This document shows positions 17,342 to 26,601 of a DNA stretch of 64,000 nt, one piece after another. The DNA comes from Paraburkholderia sp. BCC1885 (GTDB taxonomy: Bacteria > Pseudomonadota > Gammaproteobacteria > Burkholderiales > Burkholderiaceae), in assembly GCF_900996235.1 (NCBI RefSeq), contig NZ_CAAJGM010000110.1, positions 85,708 to 149,707 of the forward strand. The letters run 5' to 3'. The stretch's first letter is position 1; each line of letters begins with the position of its first letter. Made by a program: the position numbers and the translations under genes. The notes under the pieces were generated by a model. That model was given only the letters and a program-made list of their open reading frames with translations. It was not told where the DNA came from and searched no databases.

Positions 17342-18442
17342 ATGACCCGAATCGCATCCCTGCTGGCCACGGCAGGAATGTGCGTCATGACCGGCCTCGT
17401 GCCGGCCCATGCCGCAACCGCCGACCCGACTGGCCAGCCCGCCGAGCAGGCCGCCGATTTCACCGAGCCCGAGTTCCACTTCGCCGATGGCACGACGTTG
17501 CCGGAGATCCACATCCACTATGCCGCCTTGGGCACGCCGCACCGCGACGCGCGCGGCGAGATCGACAATGCGGTATTGCTGATGCACGGCACTACCGGCA
17601 CCGGCAAGGCCTTCCTTGCACCGGCGATGCGCAAGGAGCTGTTCGCGCCGGGCCAGCCGCTCGACGCGAGCCGCTACTTCATCGTCATGCCCGACGGCCT
17701 CGGCCGCGGCGGTTCAAGCAAGCCGAGCGACGGCCTGCACGCCCGCTTCCCGCATTACGGCTACGGCGACGTGATCGAAGCGAATCATCGGCTGCTGGTC
17801 GAGGGGCTGCATATCAATCACCTGCGCCTCGTGCTGGGTACCTCGATGGGCGGCATGCAGACCTGGATGTGGGGCGAGCGCTATCCGCAGATGGCCGACG
17901 CCTTGATGCCGATTGCCAGCCAACCCATCGCCATGGCCGGCCGCAACTGGCTGTGGCGGCAGATGATCGTCGGCGCGATTCGCAACGATCCGGGCTGGCA
18001 GGGCGGCGACTACACCGTGCGGCCCACCCAATGGGCCCGCGTGATGCCGATTTTCACGCTCATCACCAACAACCCGGCGCGCATGCAAAGCGAGGCGCCC
18101 AATCGCGACGCGGCCACGCAGATGTACCAGACGCTCGTCGAGAACGCCCAGAACAGCGACGCCAACGACGTCCTGTACTGGTTCGAATCGTCGTGGGACT
18201 ACAATCCCGCGCCTGATCTGTCGAAGATTCGCGCGCGTCTCTACGCCGTCAATTTCGCCGACGACCTGATCAACGCCGCGGACCTCGGCGTCATGCAGCA
18301 GGAGATCAAGGCGGTGCCGAACGGCAGTTTCGTCGAAATTCCGGAGACCGCGCGTTCGTATGGCCACCAGACGCTGGCCCATCCGGACGTGTGGAAGCCC
18401 TATCTCGTGCAATTATTGAGCGACACGGCCAAAACGCATTAA
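17342..18442 (+). CDS. exported alpha/beta hydrolase (homoserine O-acetyltransferase-like)
   Basis: About 366 residues. The ATG at 17342 yields a Sec signal peptide (residues 1-25, ending PAHA). The hydrolase triad is visible: nucleophile elbow GTSMGG, an Asp in NFADD, and His in YGHQ. Order and spacing match the MetX-like alpha/beta hydrolases, but export and lack of methionine genes next door argue against homoserine acetylation. Substrate unknown. A 12-bp GC-rich hairpin follows (18468-18507). Confidence 0.85.
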   Translation: MTRIASLLATAGMCVMTGLVPAHAATADPTGQPAEQAADFTEPEFHFADGTTLPEIHIHYAALGTPHRDARGEIDNAVLLMHGTTGTGKAFLAPAMRKELFAPGQPLDASRYFIVMPDGLGRGGSSKPSDGLHARFPHYGYGDVIEANHRLLVEGLHINHLRLVLGTSMGGMQTWMWGERYPQMADALMPIASQPIAMAGRNWLWRQMIVGAIRNDPGWQGGDYTVRPTQWARVMPIFTLITNNPARMQSEAPNRDAATQMYQTLVENAQNSDANDVLYWFESSWDYNPAPDLSKIRARLYAVNFADDLINAADLGVMQQEIKAVPNGSFVEIPETARSYGHQTLAHPDVWKPYLVQLLSDTAKTH

Positions 18443-18467
18443 GCCGGCAGCCGCTTCAGCAAACCCT

Positions 18468-18507
18468 CCCGCACCGGCACGGCCCGTTTACGCCTTGCCG
18501 GTGCGGG
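18468..18507 (+). terminator. hairpin after the alpha/beta hydrolase
   Basis: CCCGCACCGGCA (18468-18479) pairs perfectly with TGCCGGTGCGGG (18496-18507) around a 16-base loop, 25 bases after the stop codon. No T-run follows, so it may need Rho or only stabilise the 3' end. Confidence 0.4.
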
Positions 18508-18665
18508 TACACGCCAGGCCACGCGCCAAGCCAGACGCCCACGCAGCGCCCCTTCAATTTCACCGTCCAACCTTCATTTCCCTGACTAATTGCCGTAAAC
18601 CCGGATGGCCCGCGTGCTTTCCCGCCGCGACGTTTTCCGTCTGCTTGCTGTGTCCCGAGGCATCC

Positions 18666-20216
18666 ATGTTTTCGAACATCACGATCCGCGCCCGTCTCGC
18701 CCTGGCGATGGGCTTCCTTGGTTTGCTCATGACGATCGGCGCCGCGCTCGGCGTCACCGGCATTGCACTCAGCAATGGCGATCAGAAGGAGCTGTATTCC
18801 AACGAACTCTCCTCGGCCATCGCCATTGGCAAATTTAATTTCTACTATGCGCGCGGCCGGCTGGTGCTGGACCGGATCGCGGCTCAACCGGACCGGCCGG
18901 ATATCGCGACCCTCGAAGGGCACGCCCGCGAGCAGTTCGAGATCGGCGACAAAGCCTGGCAGACCTATCGCGCGCTGCCCGCCGAAGCGCAGGAGCAACA
19001 GTTGCGCGACGCTGTGGAAGAGAAGCGCGCACTGGCGATGAACGGCCCGGTCGCGCAAGTGTTTGCCGCCATCGACCGGCGCGACACCGCGCAACTCGCC
19101 GATCTGATTTCGAACAAGATGACCGCGCCGTTCAACGAGATCACCGACCGTTCCGCCGAACTCGAAAAGCGCCAGGCCGACCAGGCGCGCCGCCGCTACG
19201 ACGCGGCGCAGGACCGCTTCCATGCGATTCTCGCCATCGCTGCCGTCGGGCTTCTGATTGGCCTGTCGATGTCGGCGTTCGCCTGGCATGCGCTGCGCAA
19301 GTCGATTGCCGGTCCGCTGGACGACGCCACCCAGCATTTCCGCGCAATCGCCGAGGGCGACCTGAGCCGCAGCATCGAGATCCGCTCGCGCGACGAAATG
19401 GGCCAAATGATGGAAAACCTGCGCCTGATGCAGTCGCGTCTGCGGGACGCGATGGTCTCGGTGCGCGACGGCGCGCATTCCATTTCGACGGCAACCGCGC
19501 AGATCTCCGCCGGTAACACCGACCTGTCGCAACGCACCGAAGAACAGGCCGCGTCGCTCGAACAGACCGCCTCGAGCATGTCCGAGCTGACCTCGACGGT
19601 GCGTCAGAACGCCGACAACGCGCGTCAGGCCAGCGAACTCGCGCGCGCAGCGGTGGGCGTGGCGCACGAAGGCAGCAACGTCGTCTCCAGCGTGGTGACG
19701 ACCATGGACGAGATCAACGCAAGTTCAAAACAGATTGCCGACATCATCGGCGTGATCGAAGGCATCGCCTTCCAGACCAACATTCTCGCGCTCAATGCTG
19801 CCGTCGAAGCGGCGCGCGCCGGCGAACAGGGTCGCGGTTTCGCGGTGGTGGCGGGCGAAGTGCGCACGCTGGCGCAGCGCAGTGCGTCGGCGGCGAAGGA
19901 AATCAAAACGCTGATCAGCGAATCGGTCAACCGGGTGGGTAACGGCACCGAGCTGGTGGGTCGCGCGGGCAAAACCATGACGGAGATCAACGACGCCGTG
20001 CAGCGCGTGACCGACATCATGGCCGAGATCGCGGCCGCGTCCGAGGAACAGAGCGACGGCATCGAACAGATCAACAAGGCCGTCTCGCAGATGGATGACG
20101 TCACGCAGCGCAATGCCGCGCTGGTCGAGCAGGCCGCGGCTGCCGCGGTCTCGCTCGAAGAACAGGCCACGCGCATGAGCGAAGTGGTGGGCGTGTTCCG
20201 CTTGCCCGCGGCCTGA
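18666..20216 (+). CDS. methyl-accepting chemotaxis protein
   Basis: About 516 residues: transmembrane helix 1 (about 10-32), a four-helix periplasmic sensor of about 150 residues, transmembrane helix 2 (about 190-212), HAMP, then the coiled-coil signalling domain. The highly conserved hairpin tip is present ([21 protein letters not shown]). No C-terminal pentapeptide for CheR/CheB docking is seen; the protein ends RLPAA. The ATG at 18666 follows CGAGG. Ligand unknown. Confidence 0.93.
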   Translation: MFSNITIRARLALAMGFLGLLMTIGAALGVTGIALSNGDQKELYSNELSSAIAIGKFNFYYARGRLVLDRIAAQPDRPDIATLEGHAREQFEIGDKAWQTYRALPAEAQEQQLRDAVEEKRALAMNGPVAQVFAAIDRRDTAQLADLISNKMTAPFNEITDRSAELEKRQADQARRRYDAAQDRFHAILAIAAVGLLIGLSMSAFAWHALRKSIAGPLDDATQHFRAIAEGDLSRSIEIRSRDEMGQMMENLRLMQSRLRDAMVSVRDGAHSISTATAQISAGNTDLSQRTEEQAASLEQTASSMSELTSTVRQNADNARQASELARAAVGVAHEGSNVVSSVVTTMDEINASSKQIADIIGVIEGIAFQTNILALNAAVEAARAGEQGRGFAVVAGEVRTLAQRSASAAKEIKTLISESVNRVGNGTELVGRAGKTMTEINDAVQRVTDIMAEIAAASEEQSDGIEQINKAVSQMDDVTQRNAALVEQAAAAAVSLEEQATRMSEVVGVFRLPAA

Positions 20217-20243
20217 TGGGTTCGTGACCCGAGCGCGCGGGCG

Positions 20244-20414
20244 CTACGAGCGGTCGCGGTTGCGCGTGCGGGTGGCGCCGGTGATGATCGCCACGCCGAG
20301 CATGATGACGGCGACGATCTCGATGGTGTGCTGGGAAACGTGCATGGCGATCAACGCCCAGCACACGCCGCCAATCAGAACGAGCCAGCCGACCAGATAG
20401 ATGACCAGGGTCAT
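20244..20414 (-). CDS. small two-helix membrane protein
   Basis: 56 residues, almost entirely two hydrophobic helices (about 2-20 and 26-46) joined by a short loop, ending in an Arg-rich tail (TRTRNRDRS). A near-consensus AAGGAG precedes the ATG at 20414, which supports a real gene. It converges with the chemoreceptor gene. Function unknown. Confidence 0.65.
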   Translation of the reverse strand: MTLVIYLVGWLVLIGGVCWALIAMHVSQHTIEIVAVIMLGVAIITGATRTRNRDRS

Positions 20415-20602
20415 TGTTGTTCTCCTTTTGTAGGCCGTGCATGTGACCGGTTCATGCGACGGCTTCGTGCAAACGACTAACCGGTCGGTGGAGCAGCAGT
20501 TTTCAGACCTGAATTCCCGCCGCCCATCCAGCCCTATCACCCCACCCGCCTTGAGATGTCACAAAGTTATCACTTGATTTTCTAATTGATTACGAATATA
20601 AA

Positions 20603-20617
20603 CACGAATCATTTTCA
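20603..20617. promoter_or_regulatory. Fur-box-like sequence upstream of the TonB receptor
   Basis: On the minus strand TGAAAATGATTCGTG matches 10 of 15 positions of the 15-base Fur core, in an AT-rich stretch about 85 bases before the receptor start. It fits iron control of a siderophore receptor, but the match is only moderate. Confidence 0.4.
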
Positions 20618-20700
20618 TTTACTACAAAGGTTCGACCGCGGTTGCAAGCAGGCCTGAGGGCAACGCTGGATTCGTGGTCGCGCTCGCTCGGGGTTTGCAT

Positions 20701-22878
20701 ATGGGTCGCAGTAAAGGGGCGGGTCGGCGCTCGCCGCTCGATAAAAAGCAGCTGCTGGTCAACGCGCTGCTGGCGGCCGGTCTGATCGGCATGGCCGCAC
20801 GGCCGGTGCTGGCCGATACGGCCGGCAGTACCGGCGCCAATCTCAGCGCCACCAGCGACGCCAGCACCCAGCAACTCCCCGCGGTAACCGTCACCAGCCA
20901 GCAGACGCACGGCTTTGCGCCGGCCGCCGTCGCCACCGGCCCATATAGCGGCATGGACGCGCTGGACGTGCCGGCTACCGTCAACGTCGTGACGCGCGGC
21001 GTCATGGATGCGCAGGGCGATACCGGTCTTTACGACGCGCTGCGCAACGTGGCGGGCGTGACCCGCCAGCAGTTGAGCGGCCTTGCGTACGACAACCTGT
21101 CGATCCGCGGCATCCCGCTCGATAACCGCGCCAGCTTCTACTTCAACGGCATCCTGCCGATCGACAACAACATCTGGATGCCGATGGAAGACAAGGAGCG
21201 CGTCGAGGTGCTGAAAGCGGCCTCCGCGCTCTACTACGGATTCGCGGCGCCGGCCGGCATCGTCAACATGGTGACCAAGCGCGCCGGCACCGAGCCGGTC
21301 ACGAGTGTTTCGGCAGTCGGCGACTCGCGCGGTTCGTATGGATCGAGTGTCGATATCGCCCGGCGGTTCGGCACGGATGAGCAGTTCGGCGTGCGCGTCA
21401 ACGCCATGGACGAGCACGTCGAAACGCCGATCGAAGGCGATCACGGCTATCGGAAATTCATCAGCGCGGCGCTCGACTGGCGCGTCAACAATCACCTGAC
21501 GCTCCAGTACGACCTCGAACACATCGAAACCAGCGTCGTCGAACAGGCGGGCATCGTGCCGCTCGCCGCGAATAAACAGGGCGTCATCTCGCTGCCCGGC
21601 ATTCCCGATCCGACCAAACTCCTGTCCGGCGCGGGTTATCCGACCCGTGCCAGCGCGGACACCAACCTGCTGCGCGCCAATTACGCGCTGACCGATAACT
21701 GGAGCGTGAACCTTGCCGTCGGCGAGTCGATCACGCGGCGGGACCGCTGGAACTGGGTATTCCAGAAATACAACGTGGCAACCGGCGCCGGCAGCGTGCA
21801 AGCCACGCAGCAGAACGGCCAGCGCTATCAGAACGAGACGGTGCGCCTCGAGACCAACGGCGTGTTCAAGACCGGTTCGATCGGTCACGACCTGACGCTG
21901 GGCGTCTCGCAGGACTGGATGTATCAGCCGGATTTCACCTCGTACACCTTTACGGCGCCGCAAAATCTCTACAACCCGGTCGATATCACCGCCTTGACGC
22001 CCAGCGGCACGCCGAAGCCGTTTTTCGCACAGCACGTGCGCAACGGCGGCGCCTATGTGTTCGACCGGATCGACCTGACGCCGCGGCTGGAATTCATTCC
22101 CGGTTTGCGGCAGTCGGAGTACATCACCTCGCAGGCGGGTACGCCCAATTCGGATGTCAGCAAGACGACGCCATCAGCCAGCCTGAGCTTCAATGTGACG
22201 CCGCGCACGAGCGTCTACGCCAGTTATGTAGAAGCATTGGAGTCCGAAGGAACCGCGCCGGCCACAGCGGAAAACGCCAACCAGATCCTGCCAGCCGGCG
22301 TCAGCAAGCAGGAAGAGATCGGCATTCGCAGCGAGATCAGCGGCAACATGCTTGCGTCGCTGGCGCTATTCAATCTGCGCCAGCCATCGGCCGACACCAA
22401 CGCCGACAACGTCTACGTGCTTAACGGCAACGCGCGCTACCGTGGCATCGAATTCTCGCTGCAGGGCGACGTCACGCGCGACCTGTCGATCATCGCCTCC
22501 GCGGTCTATCTCGACGCTACCCAGGTCGACTCGCCCGACCCGACCCTCGTCGGCAAAACGCCCGAGAACACCGCGCACGTGACAGCCAGCCTGTTCGCCG
22601 ACTATCACGTGCCGGCGGTCGCCGGGCTGTCGGTCAATGGCGGCATGTACTACATCGGGCCGCGCGCGGTGAACGACGAGGACCAGGCATCGATCGGCGG
22701 CTACACCCTGTTCACCGCGGGTCTGCGTTATTCGACACGGATCTTCGGCAAACGCGCGACGGTCCAGGCGAACCTCGAAAACCTGACCAACAAACGTTAC
22801 TGGAGCGCGGTCGGATCGAACCAGATCGGCGTGGGCCTCGCGCGCACGCTCGAACTCAGTTCGACGATCGATTTCTAG
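20701..22878 (+). CDS. TonB-dependent siderophore receptor
   Basis: Outer-membrane receptor of about 725 residues. A long N-terminal signal region ends near PVLADT; it is followed by a TonB-box-like LPAVTVTSQ, a plug domain (VPATVNVVTRGVMDAQG...LYDALRNVAGVTRQQ, LSIRGI, ERVEVLKA) and a beta barrel ending in Phe. The plug is of the FhuA/FpvA siderophore type. The next gene encodes a PepSY-type membrane protein, a common partner in iron release or reduction. The frame opens at a GTG (20674), but the ATG at 20701 is more likely. Confidence 0.9.
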   Translation: MGRSKGAGRRSPLDKKQLLVNALLAAGLIGMAARPVLADTAGSTGANLSATSDASTQQLPAVTVTSQQTHGFAPAAVATGPYSGMDALDVPATVNVVTRGVMDAQGDTGLYDALRNVAGVTRQQLSGLAYDNLSIRGIPLDNRASFYFNGILPIDNNIWMPMEDKERVEVLKAASALYYGFAAPAGIVNMVTKRAGTEPVTSVSAVGDSRGSYGSSVDIARRFGTDEQFGVRVNAMDEHVETPIEGDHGYRKFISAALDWRVNNHLTLQYDLEHIETSVVEQAGIVPLAANKQGVISLPGIPDPTKLLSGAGYPTRASADTNLLRANYALTDNWSVNLAVGESITRRDRWNWVFQKYNVATGAGSVQATQQNGQRYQNETVRLETNGVFKTGSIGHDLTLGVSQDWMYQPDFTSYTFTAPQNLYNPVDITALTPSGTPKPFFAQHVRNGGAYVFDRIDLTPRLEFIPGLRQSEYITSQAGTPNSDVSKTTPSASLSFNVTPRTSVYASYVEALESEGTAPATAENANQILPAGVSKQEEIGIRSEISGNMLASLALFNLRQPSADTNADNVYVLNGNARYRGIEFSLQGDVTRDLSIIASAVYLDATQVDSPDPTLVGKTPENTAHVTASLFADYHVPAVAGLSVNGGMYYIGPRAVNDEDQASIGGYTLFTAGLRYSTRIFGKRATVQANLENLTNKRYWSAVGSNQIGVGLARTLELSSTIDF

Positions 22879-22932
22879 CGCGTGCACCCCGTTTTTGCAC
22901 CCCTACCCCTCCACGCAAACTCACACGACATC

Positions 22933-23616
22933 ATGGCAACCACGCTGGAAAACAACGCCGACCAGGCTGCATCGCAAGGCAAGGAGCCGAAATCGCGCTC
23001 TCGCCGCAGCACCTTTCTCAAATGGCTTCGCAAGGTCCACGGCTGGGTGGGCTTGTGGGGCGCGGTGCTCGGTCTGCTGTTCGGCGTGACGGGCATTCTG
23101 CAAAACCATCGCGCGACGCTCAAGATCAAGGTCGGCGGTCCCGATGTCTCGACGATCCAGGTCGCGGTGCCGACGCCGCCGCCCAGGTCGCCGCGTGAAC
23201 TGGCGAAGTATCTGCAAGCGCAGCTCAAGCTCGACCGCCCGGCCGAACGGGTGAGCCGCGAAGCGGCTAAACCGGTCACATGGGGCGATCAGTCCGTGAT
23301 CCAGCCCGAGCACTGGACCATCCGCTTTATCGCGCCAAGCTATCTGGTCACGGCCGATATGTGGAAAGGCGGCAACTTCGTGAACGTCGAACGCCGCGAC
23401 CAGGGCTTGATCAACACCATCGAAGGCCTGCACCGCTCGGAAGGCGCCGGAGTCGGCTGGATCCTGTTTGCCGATTCGATTGCGGGCAGCCTGATCCTGC
23501 TTTCGCTCACCGGCGTGCTGCTCTGGACGGAACTCAATCGTCGCAAAACGATTGGCGCTTCAATCTTCGTGGTGTCGCTGATCACCATGCTCGTGCTGGC
23601 ATTGCAGTCGGCGTAG
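22933..23616 (+). CDS. PepSY-associated transmembrane protein
   Basis: About 227 residues. A basic N-terminus (KSRSRRSTFLKWLRKVHGWVGLWG) leads into helix 1 (to FGVTGIL), a periplasmic segment of about 110 residues, and two C-terminal helices (SIAGSLILLSLTGVLLW and FVVSLITMLVLAL). The RKxHxWxGLW motif with its histidine is typical of PepSY-associated ferric-reductase-like proteins. It lies directly after the siderophore receptor, probably co-transcribed, and may help release iron from the imported chelate. The start is uncertain; no good ribosome site is seen. Confidence 0.82.
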   Translation: MATTLENNADQAASQGKEPKSRSRRSTFLKWLRKVHGWVGLWGAVLGLLFGVTGILQNHRATLKIKVGGPDVSTIQVAVPTPPPRSPRELAKYLQAQLKLDRPAERVSREAAKPVTWGDQSVIQPEHWTIRFIAPSYLVTADMWKGGNFVNVERRDQGLINTIEGLHRSEGAGVGWILFADSIAGSLILLSLTGVLLWTELNRRKTIGASIFVVSLITMLVLALQSA

Positions 23617-23675
23617 GCCGGTCCGCTGCCTTCGCGGGTCGGGAGACGCGGGGCGAAAGACGCGCGGCGGCGGCG

Positions 23676-24107
23676 TCAGTGGTAGGTCGTTGTCGTCGAT
23701 TGCAGTTTCGTCAGCACGCCTTGCCTGAATCGAAACCAGCCTTGCGGCCCTTGCATCACGACTTCATCGCCTTGCCAGAACACGCGTCTGAGCGGCATGC
23801 GCGTATTCAGGCGTTCCACCAAGGGCGGGTGGCGGCGAAAGTCGTATAGCACGAGGCCGGCATCGGTCTGGACCAGCATGCGCGCGACGCTATCGGCCGC
23901 GCCGCCGATGTCGTCGAAATGCGTCAGCGTATTGGCGCCGAAGCGGTCGAATACTTGCTTGTCGATTGTGGCCGCGAAGCCGTGGTCGACCCGTTCGAAT
24001 TGCACGGCGCCCGAAGGCGTCACGAACGGGCCGGAGGCATCGCTTTGCGCCCGCGCGCCCGTCGCGAACAAGGTGGCTGCGAGCGCAGCGAGGAACAGTC
24101 GTTTCAT
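23676..24107 (-). CDS. small exported protein of unknown function
   Basis: 143 residues with a clear signal peptide (MKRLFLAALAATLFATGARA) and a ribosome site AAAAGG before the ATG. The mature part of about 120 residues looks beta-rich with repeated short segments around GFAATID, MLVQTDAGLVLYDF and VVMQGPQGWFRF. I recognise no domain. It converges with the PepSY gene and lies downstream of the ABC transporter terminator. Confidence 0.7.
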   Translation of the reverse strand: MKRLFLAALAATLFATGARAQSDASGPFVTPSGAVQFERVDHGFAATIDKQVFDRFGANTLTHFDDIGGAADSVARMLVQTDAGLVLYDFRRHPPLVERLNTRMPLRRVFWQGDEVVMQGPQGWFRFRQGVLTKLQSTTTTYH

Positions 24108-24224
24108 TTTGCCTTTTCAGATTGAGCCGCGCCTCCGCAACCGGAGTGCGCGCCGCTCATTTTGGCCTACTTCTGCGTGCTTACCATAGCTTTCGTCGTT
24201 TTCGCACCAGGACAGCGGCGCGCA

Positions 24225-24262
24225 ATAAAAAAGAGCGAAGCCCGTCGCGGCTTCGCTCTTCC
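24225..24262 (-). terminator. intrinsic terminator of the sugar ABC operon
   Basis: A 12-bp stem (AAGAGCGAAGCC with GGCTTCGCTCTT) with a 6-base loop spans 24231-24262. On the minus strand it is followed by six T residues. It sits about 30 bases after the stop codon of the binding-protein gene. Confidence 0.88.
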
Positions 24263-24290
24263 ATTGCTGCACTGAACCTGCGTCAGATCA

Positions 24291-25433
24291 TCAACCGCAA
24301 GCCGGCGCGGCCTTCTTGCACGCATCGGCCAGTTGCGGCGGCGGGTCCTTCTTGAACACCGTCTTGTACGATTCGAGCACGTTGGACTGCACGACCGGCA
24401 GCGACTGCACGCCGATCCATGCCGGCGGCGTCTGGCCGATCAGCGCCTTCATCATCGCCATTGCTTCGGCCACGCCCTGATCGTAGGGGCGCTGCGAACC
24501 CGTCGCCTTGAGCGGGCCCCCCTTGGCGATTTCGATGGCCGATTCGAGCCCCAGATCGACCGTCGTCATCGGCGTATTGAGGCCTTGCGCGCGCATCGAT
24601 GTGAGCGTGTCGAGAGCCGGTTGATCCCACACGGCAAACACGCCCTTCACGTCCGGATTCGCGGTGAGAAAGTCACCCGCGATCTGCCCGACCTTCGATG
24701 GATCCGTGAAGGCGACCTGCTTGATCTTGATGTCGGGACGGTTCTTCTTCATCCAGTCGTTGACGGCCTTGGTCCGCTCCGTGGTGCTGAAGTAATCCAC
24801 GCCGAAGTTCACCAGACCGACCGTGCCGCCCTTCGGCACGCACGACGCCAGTACCTTCGCCGCGATCTGGCCATTGCCTTCGCTATCCGCCGAGATCATT
24901 GCTGAGTATTCCTGAGGATGTTTGAGACCCGCTGGCACGTTATCCATGAACACGAGCTTGATGCCGGCCTGCGAGACTTTCCTGTACGTCGCGGCGGTCG
25001 CCGTGCCATCCACTGGAATCGAAATGATGCCGTCCGGATGGCGCTGGATGGTGTTTTCGATGTCGGCAATCTGCTTGTCGACCTGATACTCGGCCGACGC
25101 CGTGCCGATCACTTCCACGCCGTATTTCTTCAGCGTATCGGTGATGCCCTGCACCTGCAGTTGCGACCAGTCGAGATTCATCGTCTGCATCGAAATGCCG
25201 ACCTTGAACTTGCCGGCCTTGATCTTCGCGGCCTCGGCATCCGACAGCTTGACGGCATCGACGGAGGCCGCTTTCTCGCCATTCGGCCCCTGCCCGACGA
25301 TACCCGCCGGTCCGATCGACGCCACCGGCAGTTTCTCGCACGACTGCGCAAATGCCTGTGAACAGCATAGGGTCATGGCGCTGATCGCCACGACACTCGC
25401 CAGTCTCGCTCCTGATCCACGACGATAGTTCAT
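24291..25433 (-). CDS. sugar ABC transporter substrate-binding protein
   Basis: 380 residues, periplasmic binding protein of the ribose/LacI fold: signal peptide to about residue 29 (AFAQ), then FKVGISMQTMNLDWSQLQVQGI, DGIISIPVDGTA, KLVFMDNVPAG and FAVWDQPALD. It has an unusual N-terminal insert of about 45 residues containing a Cys and ends in a short Cys-containing tail (CKKAAPACG). Substrate not readable; sugars or polyols are usual. A GGAGGAAGATC site precedes the ATG. Last gene of the transporter operon. Confidence 0.9.
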   Translation of the reverse strand: MNYRRGSGARLASVVAISAMTLCCSQAFAQSCEKLPVASIGPAGIVGQGPNGEKAASVDAVKLSDAEAAKIKAGKFKVGISMQTMNLDWSQLQVQGITDTLKKYGVEVIGTASAEYQVDKQIADIENTIQRHPDGIISIPVDGTATAATYRKVSQAGIKLVFMDNVPAGLKHPQEYSAMISADSEGNGQIAAKVLASCVPKGGTVGLVNFGVDYFSTTERTKAVNDWMKKNRPDIKIKQVAFTDPSKVGQIAGDFLTANPDVKGVFAVWDQPALDTLTSMRAQGLNTPMTTVDLGLESAIEIAKGGPLKATGSQRPYDQGVAEAMAMMKALIGQTPPAWIGVQSLPVVQSNVLESYKTVFKKDPPPQLADACKKAAPACG

Positions 25434-25602
25434 GATCTTCCTCCAGTGGTCTTGTGGTACTGCGTCTCCTGCTATGTCTGGAATTGCCCTTGCCGGGCCG
25501 CCGCGCCGTCTCGCCCGCGCGTCGGACCCGTTTTACTCCGGCCGCTCAGCGCCTATTTCAATGCGCGTTTTCAAGGCTCATTTTCATTGCTCACTTGCGT
25601 GC

Positions 25603-26601
25603 TTATTTGCGTGTGAATGCCACCGCCGCCACGATGATCACGCCCTTGATGACGAGTTGCAGCGACGAACTCACGCCCAGCAATACGAGGCCGTTATTCA
25701 GCGTGCCGATAATCAGACTGCCCAGCAGCGTGCCGAGAATAAAGCCGCGTCCGCCGAACAGACTGCAACCGCCCAGCGTGACGGACGCAATCACATCGAG
25801 CTCCATGCCCTGCACGACGTCCGGCCGCGCCGCATGCGAACGCGCGGCCAATACGAGCGCGGCGAGTCCGGCAAGCGCGCCTGTCAGCACAAAAGCGAGC
25901 GTCGTCACGCGGCGAATGTTGATGCCGGAATACAGCGCGGCCGTCGGGTTGCCGCCCGCCGCGTAAATCTGCCGGCCGAACACGCTGTAGTGCAGCAGCA
26001 GAATGCCGCCTATTACGGCGAGCAGCGTCCACAGGATCGGCACCGGCACGCCGGCAATGTCCCCTTCGCCGAAGATCGCGATGAAGCGGTCGTTGGTGAT
26101 GATCTCGGGCCGCGTCGTCGTGACCAGCAGCGCCAGGCCGCGCGCCGCGCTCAAGCTGCCGAGCGTAACGAGAAACGAAGGAATGGACAGACGCGTGGTG
26201 ACAAGGCCATTGATCGCGCCGACAATTGCACCGGTGCCGATGCCCGCAAGCGCGCCGATAACCCAGCTATCGCCGATATGCGACATTGCCAGCGCCGCCG
26301 ACATACCCGAGAGCGCCAGCGTCGAGCCCACGGAAAGATCGATCTGCCGCGCAATGATCACGAAGGTCATGCCGATCGCGATGATCGACACCAGCGCGGT
26401 TTGCCGGCCGATATTCAGGAAGTTGTCGATCGACAAAAACCACGGCGACGCAAAACTGAACACCACCAGCAATATCGCAAACGCGATATAGAGCATGTAG
26501 GGGCGATCGCCCTGCAGCAGGAGCTGCACAATGCGCCACGCGCGGCCGTGGCGCTGGGCGGCCTGTTGCTCGGCGGAGATCGGCGAAACAGACTCGTTCA
26601 T
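25603..26601 (-). CDS. sugar ABC transporter permease
   Basis: About 332 residues with eight or more hydrophobic segments, of the RbsC/XylH/AraH branch: NFLNIGRQTALVSIIAIGMTFVII, ARQIDLSVGS, and GTLLGSLIIGTLNNGLVLLGVSS near the end. The ATG at 26601 overlaps the stop of the ATPase gene (ATGA). A gap of about 170 bases separates it from the binding-protein gene. Confidence 0.92.
   Translation of the reverse strand: MNESVSPISAEQQAAQRHGRAWRIVQLLLQGDRPYMLYIAFAILLVVFSFASPWFLSIDNFLNIGRQTALVSIIAIGMTFVIIARQIDLSVGSTLALSGMSAALAMSHIGDSWVIGALAGIGTGAIVGAINGLVTTRLSIPSFLVTLGSLSAARGLALLVTTTRPEIITNDRFIAIFGEGDIAGVPVPILWTLLAVIGGILLLHYSVFGRQIYAAGGNPTAALYSGINIRRVTTLAFVLTGALAGLAALVLAARSHAARPDVVQGMELDVIASVTLGGCSLFGGRGFILGTLLGSLIIGTLNNGLVLLGVSSSLQLVIKGVIIVAAVAFTRK

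Noticed and set aside
20590..22035. 481-codon minus-strand open frame opposite the siderophore receptor
   Set aside because: Antisense of an unmistakable TonB receptor; no recognisable motif.
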